From Rhodotorula mucilaginosa (taxonomy: Eukaryota; Basidiomycota; Microbotryomycetes; Sporidiobolales; Sporidiobolaceae), in contig CP137876.1 in NCBI GenBank assembly GCA_034406715.1, positions 474,001-538,000 on the forward strand: a stretch of 64,000 nucleotides of DNA. Reading direction: 5' to 3'. The first letter of the stretch is position 1. The number at the start of each line of letters is the position of its first letter. The notes under the pieces are model-generated. The model ran no database searches, was not told where the DNA came from, and was given only the letters and a program-made list of their open reading frames with translations. Shown piece after piece: positions 44,541-55,592 of this stretch. A program made the position numbers and the translations under genes.

Positions 44541-47500
44541 TTAGTAGCTGTGTGTGCATGACAAAATGAGCGAATGGAACCATGAGTGGAAAGAAACGAA
44601 CGCGCACGTACACTTCGAGAATGTAGCGCTCTTCCTCCTTGAGCTCTTCGATGTGCGCCTGGGCCTCTTCGACGGTCTTGCCGGCGCCGGTGAATGCCTT
44701 GATGAGCGCCTCGTAGACATCCGGAACGGGCCAAGCTGTAAAGAGGGAAAAGTCAGCGAAAGCGGCGGAACTCGCAACGGACGGCTGTAGCTCACTAGGA
44801 CCGCAGAGCTGGGGAAGTTCGAGTCGCGAGGTCAGCACGCCAGGTCAAGTACGCGCGAATAGTGCACTCCGAACTCACGTAGAAAGCACCGTCCTCGAGC
44901 ATCTTGGCGAGGAGCTCGGCGTCCTCGTTCATCTTGTGCTGGATGTAGACCTTCTTGTCGGTGTCCCGCGAGAACGCGAGTCCGAGGTGCGAGACGACGC
45001 CCGCCTGGAAGTAGGCCTCGAGTTCCTCGCTGGCAGGGGTAAGACGAGGGTCAGTCTCTCGAGACAGTCAGCACAGAAGGAGGCGCACGGAAACGCACCC
45101 GTAGAGGTACTCTTGCGCACGGTGACGCGAGCCAAAGTAGTACAGCATGGGGCCGACCTCCTTGCCCTGCGCACGCTGCCAAGCACGCTCCTGGATGAAC
45201 GCACGGAACGGCGCGGCACCGGTTCCGAGACCGGCCATGACGACCGGCTGCTCGTCGCGGGGCGGGAGCTTCATAACGGACGGCTTGACCGAGGCCATGA
45301 CCTTGTCACCGGCCTTGAGTCCGGCGAGGTAGCGAGTGCACTGACCGTAACGCGGCGAGCCCTTCGGGGTTTGCCACTCGACCGTGACGATGAGCAGGTG
45401 GACCGAGTCGCCGACAAAGTTTTGCGACGAGGCGATCGAGTAGTGACGCGGCTTGATCTCTTCGATCTCGCGCACGAGGTCCTCGATGGGCGGGTGCGCA
45501 GACGGGAACTGCCGCAGGATGTCGGCGTACGTGACCGTGTCCATCTCGCTCATCTTCTTGAAGGTCGCGTGGCCGTCGGGGCAGGCGATGAAGCGGAGGG
45601 CGCGCTCCTCGTTCTTGTTCTTGGCGTACTTGGACAGGGTCTCGTAGAAGCTCTTGCCCGGCTTGCCAAAGATGTCGAGGTTCTGCTGGAACACCTGGAG
45701 GACGGTGCGCTGCTCGACGCGAGACGGGTCCTCGCGCGACGGGATCGAGATGATCGCGTCCTCGTCGAGGCCATACCACGAGAGGAAGTCGCGAACCTCG
45801 TGCTCGTCGTTCCAGCCGTGGATGCCGAGGGCCTCACCGATGGCGTACTTGAGTCCGGTGCCTTCGGTGCTGAACTCGATGTGGAAGACGTTGCGGTCGT
45901 ACGTGTCCGGGGTCAGACGGCGGTTCTCGGTGACGGTGATGAGGAAGTTGCGCTCCGGCAAATCGGGGCGGAGCTTCTCCTTGAAGGCATCCTCGAGGGC
46001 GAACGCCTCGGGGAAGAGGAAACGCTGGGCGATCGAGTGCCACGACTTTTTCTGCTCGCCGGTCGATCCAGCGATGCGCGCGACCGGGTCGGCAAAGGTG
46101 CGGTCCGGGTTGGGCGCAGCAGCCGTCGCGACGACTTGGGCAGGGAGCGCGGCGGGGATCTCGACCTTCTTGCCCTCGTCATCGACCGGCTCGTCGGCCC
46201 ACGACGGCAAAACGTCAATCTTGGTCAACGCGTTGCGGACAGCGCCGTTGACTTCGACGAGCTTGGCCGCGGGCCACTCGGCAAAGGTCGGGGTCTGCGC
46301 GAGGAGCGCGACGAGCTCCTTGGCCGAGATGGCCGCCGGCAGGTAGAGCGTCCAGAAGACAATCTCGGCGACGCTTGCAGCCGAGACGCCGTGGCTCTTG
46401 GCAATCTTGTCGGCGTCGATGGCAAAGACGTGGCCAGTCGAGCCGGCGGCGACTTCGACGAGCGCCTTGCGCTGAGCGTACGGAAGCTTGGCGGCAAAAT
46501 CTTCGGCGGTCCAGTTGCTAGCGACGACGATGCGGGTCTCGCTGTCGACGGTCGACGTCGAAAGGGGACCGTACGCCTTGAAGACGGCTTGCGGGGCGCC
46601 GACAAAGAGGAGCGAAGGCGCAGCGGTCTCGACGATGGCCGAGAGCGTGACGTCGTTGGACGCGCGACCGGCCTGCTCGAGGAGGAGAGCGGCGCGCTGG
46701 ACGCCACCCTGACGGAAGTTGTCGTAGCGAACGTCCAACTTGGCCGAGACGCCGGTGTTGGGACCGGCGAAAGTGGTAGCGAGGGTCGCCGGCACGGTCT
46801 CGGTCTGACCCGACGTCGAGTCGAGGTCCCAGAAGACGGCGAGCTTGGCCTGTGCGGGCAGGAGCGACTTGAGCTTTTGCGGCGACGACGACGACGACGA
46901 GCCCGAGAGCTTGGCGATGCGAGTCGCAAAGTCCTGCACGGACGGGATCGACGAAGTCGGGAGCGACAAGGCGCGAACCTTGAGTGGCGAGCCGGCAGTC
47001 AGGACCGACGAGAGGACCTCGTCAAAGAGCGGACCGTTCTGCTCCTCGGAGTAGACGTAGAGAGCCTTGGTGGACTTGGGAATGGCGGCGAGGAGGGCGT
47101 CGGCGTTCCACGGCTGGACGACGCGGACGGCGAGAACACCGACGTCCTGCGAGTCGAGGGCGGCAACGGCAGCCTTGGCGTGCGCCGAGTAGACCGACGC
47201 GGGCAGGACGAGCACCTTGGAGGGCGAAGACGGGCCCGAGTAGGTAAAGTACGGGACGAACGACTCGATCGTCGACTCGAGCGAGGCGGCGTTGCCACCG
47301 GCCGAGACCGGCTTGGCGGCCTCGAGCGGAGCCAGCTGACGACCGGCAGTCAAGCCGTCAAAGACGTTGATGAGGTCGTAGCCGGCGGCGTTGACGGCCT
47401 TGGCAAGACCGGTTCCGACCACGGCGGCCTCCTCGGCCGATTCCGAAAGGACGACGGCGCCGGTCCAGTTCTCGCGCAGCTGCTGAACCGCCTCGAGCAC

Positions 47501-47920
47501 GGCACCGAGTTCGGGAACCTGCGTCAGGGTCGGCTCGCCCTGTTCGTCGGTGGCGACGGACGACGTCTGGGTCGAGACGTGGACGGTCAACTTGGGACGG
47601 CGCGCGCTGTCCGGAAGGGCGAGGAGCGACGGCACGAGCGCGAGGAGGCTCGCGGCCGATCCGAGGACGGTGACGGGCTTGTTGCCGCCCGAAGTACCTT
47701 TGCTGGTGAAGGCGGCGCTCTCGACGAATCCGACGAGCGAAGCGCCGGCGCCGGGGCGGACCTGCATGTCAAACACGCGCGGCGAGGTGGTGTCGTCCTT
47801 CTGCTCGACGAGCGAACCTCCAAAGGGAGCGGAAGGAGTCGTGTCATACTTGAAGATGGCAGCGGACGACTGAGCGGCGTCCTGCTCGAGCAGCGAGTGC
47901 AAGGTGGTGAATTGCGCCAT
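44541..47920 (-). CDS. MET10: sulfite reductase [NADPH] flavoprotein (alpha) subunit
   Basis: ATG 47920 (MAQFTTLHSLLEQDAAQSS) to TAA 44541; most of it is one 2.8-kb exon, then four 3' exons. N-terminal PFOR-like domain (AVVLSESAEEAAVVGTGLA; NVFDGLTAGRQL), Ser-rich linker, then a ferredoxin-NADP+-reductase-like half with TGLKYAIGEALGIHGWN, RHYSIASSQNF (FAD), AGLGTGAAPFRAFIQER and YFGSRHRAQEYLYGEELEA (NADPH). The 3' end joins GAFYLCGPTWPVPDVYEALI, and a last intron (44548-44611, GTACGT donor) leaves only 7 coding bases, ending YILEVY, close to the aromatic ending of yeast Met10. Role: electron transfer from NADPH to the Met5 hemoprotein for sulfite-to-sulfide reduction in sulfate assimilation. 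As in other fungi no flavodoxin domain is seen. Confidence 0.94.
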
Positions 47921-48694
47921 TTTCGATCCGCGGGTGGCGTTTGTCTCGAAGCGTTCCGGAAGGGCGAGAGGGCGAAGAGTGCTAGACTGTGGGTCTACTC
48001 GGTCAGACAGTTGGTCGTCCCAGCACACCGGAACGCCTTGCAAGCAAGGATATCCCGCGATGCAGCCGTGCTGAGCGAGACTCACCTGGACAAGCCCGTC
48101 TCGGTTGAATGCGGATCCGGAAGAGCGAGCTGACGCTTGCGTAGGCTCGACGAGGCTGCTGTACACCTGCAGGTGACCGTCTAGACCTGGTCTGACGTTG
48201 AGAGCGCCCAGGAGACGAGCGACAAAGATTTCGTCGTCGCGCACCGAGTTGATTGCGTGATCGCTGTCCGGACCTCCGCCAAACTCCGCCTCTCGGCCGA
48301 GATGGCAGCCAGGCGTCGCTCAGAAAGTCGACGGCGCTCCTTAGCCTGCACGGCGGTCAAGAGGCACTGCAGAGATACTGTGGCATCTACGTATGCGCTA
48401 GTCTGTCCGAACCCTGCCTGTTTGCTGGCCAGTTGAAGCATCTTGAAGCATCCGAGCAAGCCAAGGCTTCGATCAAAGGTCGAAAAAGTTCCCCCTGAGT
48501 GCCGTGGCGACGGCCTCCGCAATTTCAGCTTTCGCCTCGAGGGACGAACACGCGACAGTCTCGCCCTCGCAGCGCACTCTACGCAGCGGACAAAAGCGCA
48601 TATTACTCTCGAGCTCGTCAGCTTTGCCTCTAGCCTGCACGCTCCTCGATTCCGGTGAAGAAAGAGGCGAAACGAGTGCCCCACCCCCCATTCG
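47921..48694. promoter_or_regulatory. divergent region, MET10 (-) and Nrc2/Fpk-like kinase (+)
   Basis: About 770 bp between divergent starts. On minus the frame stays open to 48244, with a good splice donor (GTGAGTC) near 48085, so a 5' leader intron for MET10 is possible. No Met4/Cbf1-type CACGTG box was confirmed. Confidence 0.35.
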
Positions 48695-51600
48695 ATGTCG
48701 ACCACGACGACTGCCTCGCCGCCCGCTTCGCCCGCTCACTCGCCGTGGAAGCGCATCGTCGGACGTATCCATGGTCATCATTTGTCCCGCAAGTCGAGCA
48801 GGCGCACGAGCGGGAGCGTGGCGGCCGCGAGTCGCGACGACGTAGGCACGACCTCGCCGCCACTCGGCTCGCCAACGCACACGCACCCGCCGAACGCGAC
48901 AGACAGCTCGCTCAGCTTGGAATACGGAGTCGGGACTTCGCCGGCTCCGTCGTCCTTGTCGGCCCAGAGCGACTACTTTGGCAGGTCCGCCGCATGGGCC
49001 CAACCACCACCCTCTTCCGCAGCAGCATCGACGGCGGGGAATACTGCGAGCCAGCTGCCCCCGCCACACGATCCGTTCTCGGTGTCGTCCTACTCGCCTT
49101 CCTTAATGGCGACGGCGGTCGGGGCAACGCCTCCGTTGCAGGCCAACACGCCACTCGGCTCGCCCCCGTACAGCACTCGCACCAGCGCCAGCCACAACAA
49201 CGCGTCCAGTGCCAAGTCAAACTACCCCTCGTCCTCGGCTGCGTCGTCGCAAGTCGTCAACCCATCCTCGCCGCCATCGTCATCAAGTGGCGGTACCAAG
49301 GCGGAAAAGTTCCGCAGCTTGTCTCGCTCGCAGCGCGGAGCGCCGCGAACGACTAGCCACCACCACAGCAGCAACGAGCAGTCGAAGCAAACGAGGAACG
49401 CGAGCAATCCCTCTGGCAACTCTTCGCAGAACGGGGGAGGGGCTGCGCGGTTCCTCCGCAGGGTCGCCTCGGCGCCCAACACCAAAGCCTTCTTTAGCGG
49501 AGGCTTCTTCGGCGGCGGCGGCGGCGGCGGTGCTGCTTCCACCGCACACAAGACCGAATCATCGCAATCGAGATCGACTGCACAGCCAGAAGCCGGGACC
49601 GCCGCCGAGCTGCCGCCGCCGCTCCCGACTGGAATTATCCCCGTCGGCGAACTGCACGACTCCGGAGTTTCGTTCTGCTCGACGACGCCCAAATCGACCG
49701 CATCGTCTCCGAGTCGGCATCCGAGACCCCGGGCCGCCACCGGCGGGAGCGGCTTGCAACTCGACACGCAGGCCAGCATGGAGTCGAACGGCTCGGGAAC
49801 GGGAACGAGCAAATCGAGCGCGAGCAGCGCGAGTCGCTCTTCGGCCGCGGCGGCGACGGGCTCCGGCCAAACCACTGCGTCGCGCTCGAAATCTTCGCCG
49901 CAAATTAGCCAGGCGCTGTTTGGCTCGTCGGCAGCGGCGGTGGGGCCGAGTCATGCCCCGTCCGGCAGCGGCAACTTGCTCGCGCCACCGTCTCCCAGTC
50001 CGGCCGTCTCGATGAACAACGGTGGCTTGGCCGGATCCCCTCGCGCGACGTTCCGGAGAACCTACTCGTCCAGCTCGATCAAGGTCCGCGACCGCGAAGT
50101 CGGGCCTTCGAGTTTCCAAAAGGTTCGCATGCTCGGCAAGGGCGACGTCGGCAAGGTGTACCTCGTGAGGGAGAAGCAGACGCACAAGCTGTACGCGATG
50201 AAGGTCCTCAGCAAGAAGGAGATGATCAAACGGAACAAGATCAAGCGGGCCTTGGCAGAAGAGGTACAGTCTCCCCCCTCCCTTTCCACCTGGGCGGCTT
50301 TCTCTCTCCTTGATGAGGAGTACTGATGCTGTATCCCCATCGCACGGTTGCAGGAGATTCTCGCTGGTTCGAATCATCCTTTCATCGTCACGTTGTACCA
50401 TTCCTTCCAGTCCGACGACTACCTGTATCTCTGTGAGTTCTGTCTTACCCCGTCACGGTTCATCCCTTGGTACTGATCCATGGCGCGTCTGAAAAGGCAT
50501 GGAATACTGCCTTGGTGGCGAGTTTTTCCGTGCCCTCCAGACGCGACCGGGCAAGTGCCTGCCCGAGGAGGACGCCAAGTTTTACGCGGCCGAAGTCGTC
50601 GCCGCGCTCGAATACTTGCACCTGATGGGCTTTATCTACCGCGACCTCAAGCCGGAGAGTGCGTGCCCTTTCGACCGCTCAAGATCGCTCTTCTGCGCAG
50701 CGACTGACCTCGGCCTTTCTTCTGCACGTCGGCGCGCGCGCACAGATATTCTCTTGCACGAGACCGGGCACATCATGCTTTCAGACTTTGACCTGTCCAA
50801 GCAATCGGATCCGAACGGACAAGGTGGCGCGCCGGCCGGGATCCGGATGATGTCGGCGAGCGGCGTCCCCCTCGTCGACACGAGGAGTTGCATCGCCGAC
50901 TTTCGGACAAACTCCTTTGTCGGTACTGAAGGTGAGCACGTGCGCTCTCGTTTATAGAACTGAAGGTTGACACTGTTGCCTTGGCGGCCCGGTAGAGTAC
51001 ATTTGCCCAGAGGTCATCAACGGCCGAGGTCACAGCTCTGCCGTCGACTGGTCAGTTTCTCTTGTCTTGCCAGCCACATGGGAGGAGCTTGTGTACTGAC
51101 AGCCTGCTCTGTCACAGGTGGACCGTCGGTATCCTTGTTTACGAGATGCTGTACGGATGTACTCCGTTCAAAGGCGCGAACCGTCACGCGACGTTCTCCA
51201 ACGTCTTGCGGAACGAGCCGAGCTTCCCTGATCACCCCGCGACGACGACGCTCTGCAAGAGCATCATCAAGAAACTCTTGATCAAGGACGAACACCGCCG
51301 ACTCGGCAGTCAGACGGGCGCGAGCGAGGTCAAGCAGCACAAGTGGTTCTCCAACATCAGCTGGGGCCTGCTGCGCCATCAGAAACCGCCCATTGTCCCC
51401 AAAATCACGTGAGTACACTACTTACAGTGGCCGTCCATCGACGATGATGCAAATCGAGACTAACGACTGCGTACGCCTCGCCCGCGCGCAGCAACGCCGA
51501 ACACACCAACTTTCGGTCGATGCGCGAGTCGAAATCGCTCGACCTCGAAGGTCAAGCAGCATGGCAGCCCTGGCCCGAAGCCGAAGACGGTATCCACAGC

Positions 51601-51846
51601 GCGATCCCGACGCCGGTCGGTACGCCGGGGCTCGGAGGAGGTCCGACCCTCCTCGACGATGCCGGTGGCGGGGCTGGGACCGCACAGGAGCACCACCAGC
51701 GCGGCGAGCGCGACTCGAAGCGCCATCAGCAGCAGCAGCACAAACGGAGCGACAAGATGATCGTTGCGATCCCGAACCCCGAAGTCGAGACCGAGACGCT
51801 CAAGACGCCCGTGTGCGCGAGTCCGTCAGCTCCCCCGACTGCTTGA
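48695..51846 (+). CDS. AGC kinase of the Nrc2/Fpk1 (flippase kinase) group
   Basis: ATG 48695 to TGA 51844-51846. Exon 1 encodes about 470 disordered residues (Ser, Gly, Asn, Pro tracts; a Gly8 run) and the start of the kinase: [16 protein letters not shown] (P-loop) and [16 protein letters not shown] (catalytic Lys). Later exons give [46 protein letters not shown] (catalytic loop), [11 protein letters not shown], the long activation segment ending [16 protein letters not shown], and [20 protein letters not shown]. The DFD in place of DFG is characteristic of the Nrc2/Fpk1/Kin82 group. The C-terminal AGC tail contains NAEHTNFR and a Gln run. Role in yeast: Fpk1/2 phosphorylate P4-ATPase flippases at the plasma membrane; Neurospora NRC-2 restrains conidiation. 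Which applies here is unknown. Confidence 0.9.
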
Positions 51847-52431
51847 ACGATGGCGCCGTGTGCTCGTCGCACGCGATCGCCCATCCCCAAGACCCGCGCC
51901 CAAATGTATCAATGTTTCCCTCTATCCCGCCGGCCGCCGCCGCCGCCTCTTGACGAAATATCTCGAACCTCTTACTACTTACGACTCGCAACGCAACCCC
52001 CGTCCCCGCATCGCTGCCGCTTCTTTCGTCCTTATTTGGGTTCTTCTTCTACTTCCCTCCTTGTTGACAACCCGCACCCTACCCCCTTCGTGACCCGGTC
52101 GTCGAACGGCGCCACGGGTCGACACGAATGGATTCATCGACTTCCAACATCTCGTATCTGTGCCTCATGTATCACTTTCCGCCCCGAGACCTCTTTTGCA
52201 CTAGTCCCCGCCACCCCATGGAGATGCTGTAGACTTTGTCACACACGATCGATGTCGAGCGATTGGCTGAGGGGAGGCGCGCGAGAGTGTCCAGCTGACG
52301 CCTTGCCTGCCCGCAACTGGGCGGACAGAGGGGTTGCCCGTCGTGCACCCTGCCGCGTGAGCAAGCGGTGCAGTCTATAGACTCTATTCTATCCCCTGTA
52401 TCTCCCCCCCTTCCTTCCCCCTCTTGGAACC
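51847..52431 (+). promoter_or_regulatory. 3' end of kinase gene and upstream of the cap-binding protein gene
   Basis: About 585 bp between same-strand genes. Pyrimidine-rich (52020-52090 and 52385-52425). No coding model recognised. Confidence 0.4.
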
Positions 52432-53781
52432 ATGTCGAACGACGCCGCTACTTCACCTTCGCGGACTCGCGTCAAGGACCTCGCCGAGGTGCACGAGCAG
52501 GCCATCGACCGCGCGAACCAGCAGCCCGTGTCGCCCACCTTCGCACGCAAGACTCTGAGCACCGACTCGAGCTCCCAGGACCCGTCCAAGCCGGCGCCTC
52601 AAGACGCTGCAGCCGACTCGAAGCCGAAACAAGCTGAAGCAGCTGAAGCGGTCCAGCAACCCGCAGCGACGGCAAAGGCAGCAGACGCCGCCGCCCAGTC
52701 CCCCAAGGCAGCAGATCGTACGCTCGAGACGGTCCCGGAGGGCAAGGGCGCAGAGGGTGCCGACGGTGACGGCGTCGCGGGCGACAAGAAGGCCGCCGCC
52801 GCCGCCGCTCCCTCCGACGAAGGGGCCGCCGCAAAGAAAGAGGGCGGCGAGAGCACGGCAAGTGATGCCAAAGGTGACGCTGCTGCCGCTGCTGCCGAAA
52901 AGCCGGTCGAGGAGGAGACGCAGCCGCTCGCGCGCATCCTCGAGGTTCTGCCGTCGCTCGGCGAGAAGGAGCAGCAGATTGTCCAGGCCAACCTCGAAAG
53001 GGTGGCGACCTACCCGGCCGAGATGCCTCTCAGCACTTCATGGAGTGCGTGTGCTGCCGCCGGCCATTGTCCTCGAAGGAAGCTGACTGCCTACTGCTTC
53101 CATCAAAAAACAGCTCTGCACTTCTCCGACACTTCGGGCACCAAGTCTGCTTCCGCCGCTGCGGTCAAAGATGCCTATACCGAGGGGATCTGTCCCGTCT
53201 TTACTGCGACGACGGTTCCGAATCTGTGCGGTTCGCTCAAGGCGTTCAAGCAGGCGGCGGGCAAGGTCTCTCGGCGGTCAAAGGCTCCGGAGGGCGAATC
53301 GTTCGGCTTGACGCGCCCGGGCATGAACCTGCACTTTTTCCGAACCGGCATCACGCCGACGTGGGAGGACCCGTTCAACGAGAAGGGGGGCAGGTTGACC
53401 ATCTCGCCGTCGGCGCACCTGTTCGACTCGATCTACGAGCGGTTGATCCTCCTCCTCGCCGGTTCGGCCCTCGAACTCTCGGCGAGCGAGTTGCTGCATT
53501 CCGAAGGGGGACCGAATGCTGCCGCCGACGGCAAGAAGCGGTCCAACAACAATGCGGCGGCGGCGGCGGGCAACAACAACAACGGCCCGGTCGTCGAAGG
53601 GATGGTGAACGGTGTCGTCGCGTCCCGGCGTGCGCGAGGCGACCGTATCGAGGTGTGGCTCGGAGGCAAGAAGCGCAAGGAGCCGGCGCCCGGACCGTGG
53701 ATCGACGCGCTCAAGGAGGTGCTGAGCGAGGAACTCGGGCTGCCCGAAGTCCGGACTGGAAAGTACAAGAAGCACTTCTAG
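52432..53781 (+). CDS. eIF4E-family cap-binding protein, 4EHP (eIF4E2)-like
   Basis: ATG 52432 (MSNDAATSPSRTRVKDLAEV) to TAG 53779-53781, with one 69-nt intron (53045-53113, GTGCGT donor). The intron is a multiple of three with no stop, so the raw frame is open through it; removal joins MPLSTSW to TLHFSDTS, as the fold requires. Residues 1-185 are disordered and Ala/Lys/Glu-rich. The eIF4E fold follows: PLSTSWTLHFSD, ICPVFTATTVPNLCGSLKAF, MNLHFFRTGITPTWEDPFNE with GGRLTI (cap-contacting Trp in TWEDP), then LILLLAGSALE, an Asn/Ala-rich loop insertion, and DRIEVWLGG. It ends GKYKKHF, like the YKTH end of 4EHP. Family role: cap-binding translational repressor. The FW aromatic of the usual VEQFWR helix is replaced by LCGS, so cap affinity could differ. 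Confidence 0.8.
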   Translation: MSNDAATSPSRTRVKDLAEVHEQAIDRANQQPVSPTFARKTLSTDSSSQDPSKPAPQDAAADSKPKQAEAAEAVQQPAATAKAADAAAQSPKAADRTLETVPEGKGAEGADGDGVAGDKKAAAAAAPSDEGAAAKKEGGESTASDAKGDAAAAAAEKPVEEETQPLARILEVLPSLGEKEQQIVQANLERVATYPAEMPLSTSWSACAAAGHCPRRKLTAYCFHQKTALHFSDTSGTKSASAAAVKDAYTEGICPVFTATTVPNLCGSLKAFKQAAGKVSRRSKAPEGESFGLTRPGMNLHFFRTGITPTWEDPFNEKGGRLTISPSAHLFDSIYERLILLLAGSALELSASELLHSEGGPNAAADGKKRSNNNAAAAAGNNNNGPVVEGMVNGVVASRRARGDRIEVWLGGKKRKEPAPGPWIDALKEVLSEELGLPEVRTGKYKKHF

Positions 53782-54092
53782 AGCAATCTCTTTATCTCGT
53801 CCTGATTCGGGACGTTGCAACGCAACCCTATTGTACTGCTTTGCTTGGACGTTGCGCTTTCGACAGTTGTTACTCAACTTTGGAGACGAGATCCGCGGCA
53901 AGTCGTGTGCGCGTGTGGCCCCAGATCAAGTCCGAACCGACCTCCGCTCGCTGCACCGAAGCCGCGCTCCTTTCCTCGCCTCTCGCGCTCTCTCTCTCTT
54001 TCCCTCTCGCTCTCTACTCGTTCAAAGACAATCGAGAACAGCAAACATGCTCAACCCGCTCGGCAGCTCACGGACACGGCACGGCGCAGAAG
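53782..54092 (+). promoter_or_regulatory. CT-rich upstream region
   Basis: About 310 bp. The part from 53980 to 54015 is nearly pure CT. An out-of-frame ATG at 54047 precedes the chosen start of the next gene and could act as an upstream start. Confidence 0.4.
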
Positions 54093-55228
54093 ATGAAGAC
54101 ATTGCGTGTAAGTCGACGTCTCTCATCCGGAACCTCTCGTCATGGCCAACATGTCCGCTCCCGCTTAGGTCCACGGTGGCTGACGAGATGCTACGGAACC
54201 TCTGCAAACAGACCGCTTGCAGGTCATGGGTGCCCGCGAAGGCGCAATCAAGGTGCGTACACGAACCGGTTACCGGACGAGATCGGGTGAGAGAGAGAGA
54301 CAGAGAAACCTGACGACCTCGTTCTACCAAACAGGGAACCGTCGTAGGAGCGACGCTGATGGCTCTGTGCGTGCTCTGTTGCTGGGTCTGGCAGTAGACT
54401 TGGGTTTCCGAGTTCGCTGACCATGAGGTTCTTTGTCCGCCACTCGGAGCAGAGCAAACTGGCGGTGAGTGTGTAAACGCCGTCAAGTCTCGACCGAGTC
54501 TCCCAGCTGATCGTCAAGACTCTGCCAATAGCTTCCCGTGGGTCCAACGGCAAACCCTGGCGGGAAAGAGGTGCGTCTTAGAAACACGCAGTGGCGCCTC
54601 TTCATCCTCCCGGCCTTGCTGATTCCAATGTCTTCTGATCGTCTCTTTGCAGTTTCCTCGTCATGTGGGCGACTATCTTTGGAGTGAGTACTTGCCTCCT
54701 AGCTGTATGAGGGACGTGCGGTGTGACTCCGAGGCTGACTCATCGATCCCGACACAGATGGTCACGCATGCAGGTCAGTCAGGGCGCGCTCTTGACCCGC
54801 CGGGATTGTATCCGACCAGCGTATAGACTGACCTGCTTCCTCCTCACAGACCACTACCTGCTGAAGTGGGAGCAGGAGCACCGGGTTCAGTCCGAGCGGT
54901 GGCGGACAGCCGCACGAAGCGGTGAGCGTTTCTCCGTCGTCTCTTCTTTTTCGTGGTTCTCGCCGCCGCCGCCGCGTGGAGAGAGAGAGAAAGAGGCCAG
55001 TCCTGATATCCCTTCCCTCCCTCCTATTTAGAGTTGGCGGCACAGGGCACCGTTCCGTCCGAATCCGCCATGCGCGCCTGGAAGGCAAACTACGACGCCA
55101 AGGTGCGAGCGACGATCGACTCGCCCGTTTCGGCGACGCAGGACGCGCCGTCACAGGCAGCGGCATCATCTCAAGAGGGACGCTCGGCCGTTCTCGAAGA
55201 GCTCGAGCTCGCCAAGCAGGACAAGTAG
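54093..55228 (+). CDS. small two-helix membrane protein split into nine exons with microexons
   Basis: Exons fitted by phase: 54093-54107 (15 nt), 54223-54252 (30), 54335-54366 (32), 54453-54464 (12), 54532-54570 (39), 54653-54683 (31), 54758-54773 (16), 54850-54921 (72) and 55032-55228 (197); 147 aa. The assembled protein starts MKTLRVMGAREGAIKG, has a Gly/Ala-rich helix (GTVVGATLMALANW), a basic loop (RFPWVQRQTLAGK), a second helix (FLVMWATIFGMVTHADHYLL) and a polar helical tail ending LELAKQDK. The loop-between-two-helices layout recalls HIG1/Rcf-type inner-mitochondrial-membrane proteins, but that is an impression, not a match. Every donor and acceptor obeys GT-AG and the phases close only with the microexons included. 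The start is uncertain: an ATG at 54047 is in another frame. Confidence 0.6.
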
Positions 55229-55592
55229 TCGGGTTCACGCCCTTTGTATATCTCCTACCGGCCGAACGTACGAATCACCCCCATCTCGGGGGTCCGGCGT
55301 CCCCTCCTCTCCATCATGCATCTATAGACATCTCCCATCTCATCCATCACTCTTGATCGGGCAGGTCGTGCGCGAGGGAGACGGCGAATTAGAGACTTCA
55401 TGCGAGAAAGAGACTACAACACTGTACAGGCGCGGAGGGCCTGACGACCCAAGATCAAAACACTGATGACTGACTATACGCGGAAGGAAATGTCGAGCAT
55501 GTAGGGCGGAGTTACATTTTCGTGGGACTGAACAGAAGAAAGCGAAACCGATCGATAGTGTCTTTTTTTTTTTGTTGGAACGTCACGCCGGG
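55229..55592. other. convergent 3' spacer
   Basis: About 365 bp between converging stops, with a T run at 55562-55573. No gene seen. Confidence 0.5.

Noticed and set aside
44936-48133. Plus-strand open frame of 1065 codons
   Set aside because: It is the antisense shadow of MET10; its Arg/Gly/Leu/Asp-rich translation shows no family motif, while the minus strand carries clear sulfite reductase motifs.
50360-50385. tRNA-like GGTTCGAAT string
   Set aside because: It is inside the Nrc2-like kinase exon (AGSNHPFIV); no matching A box or acceptor stem.
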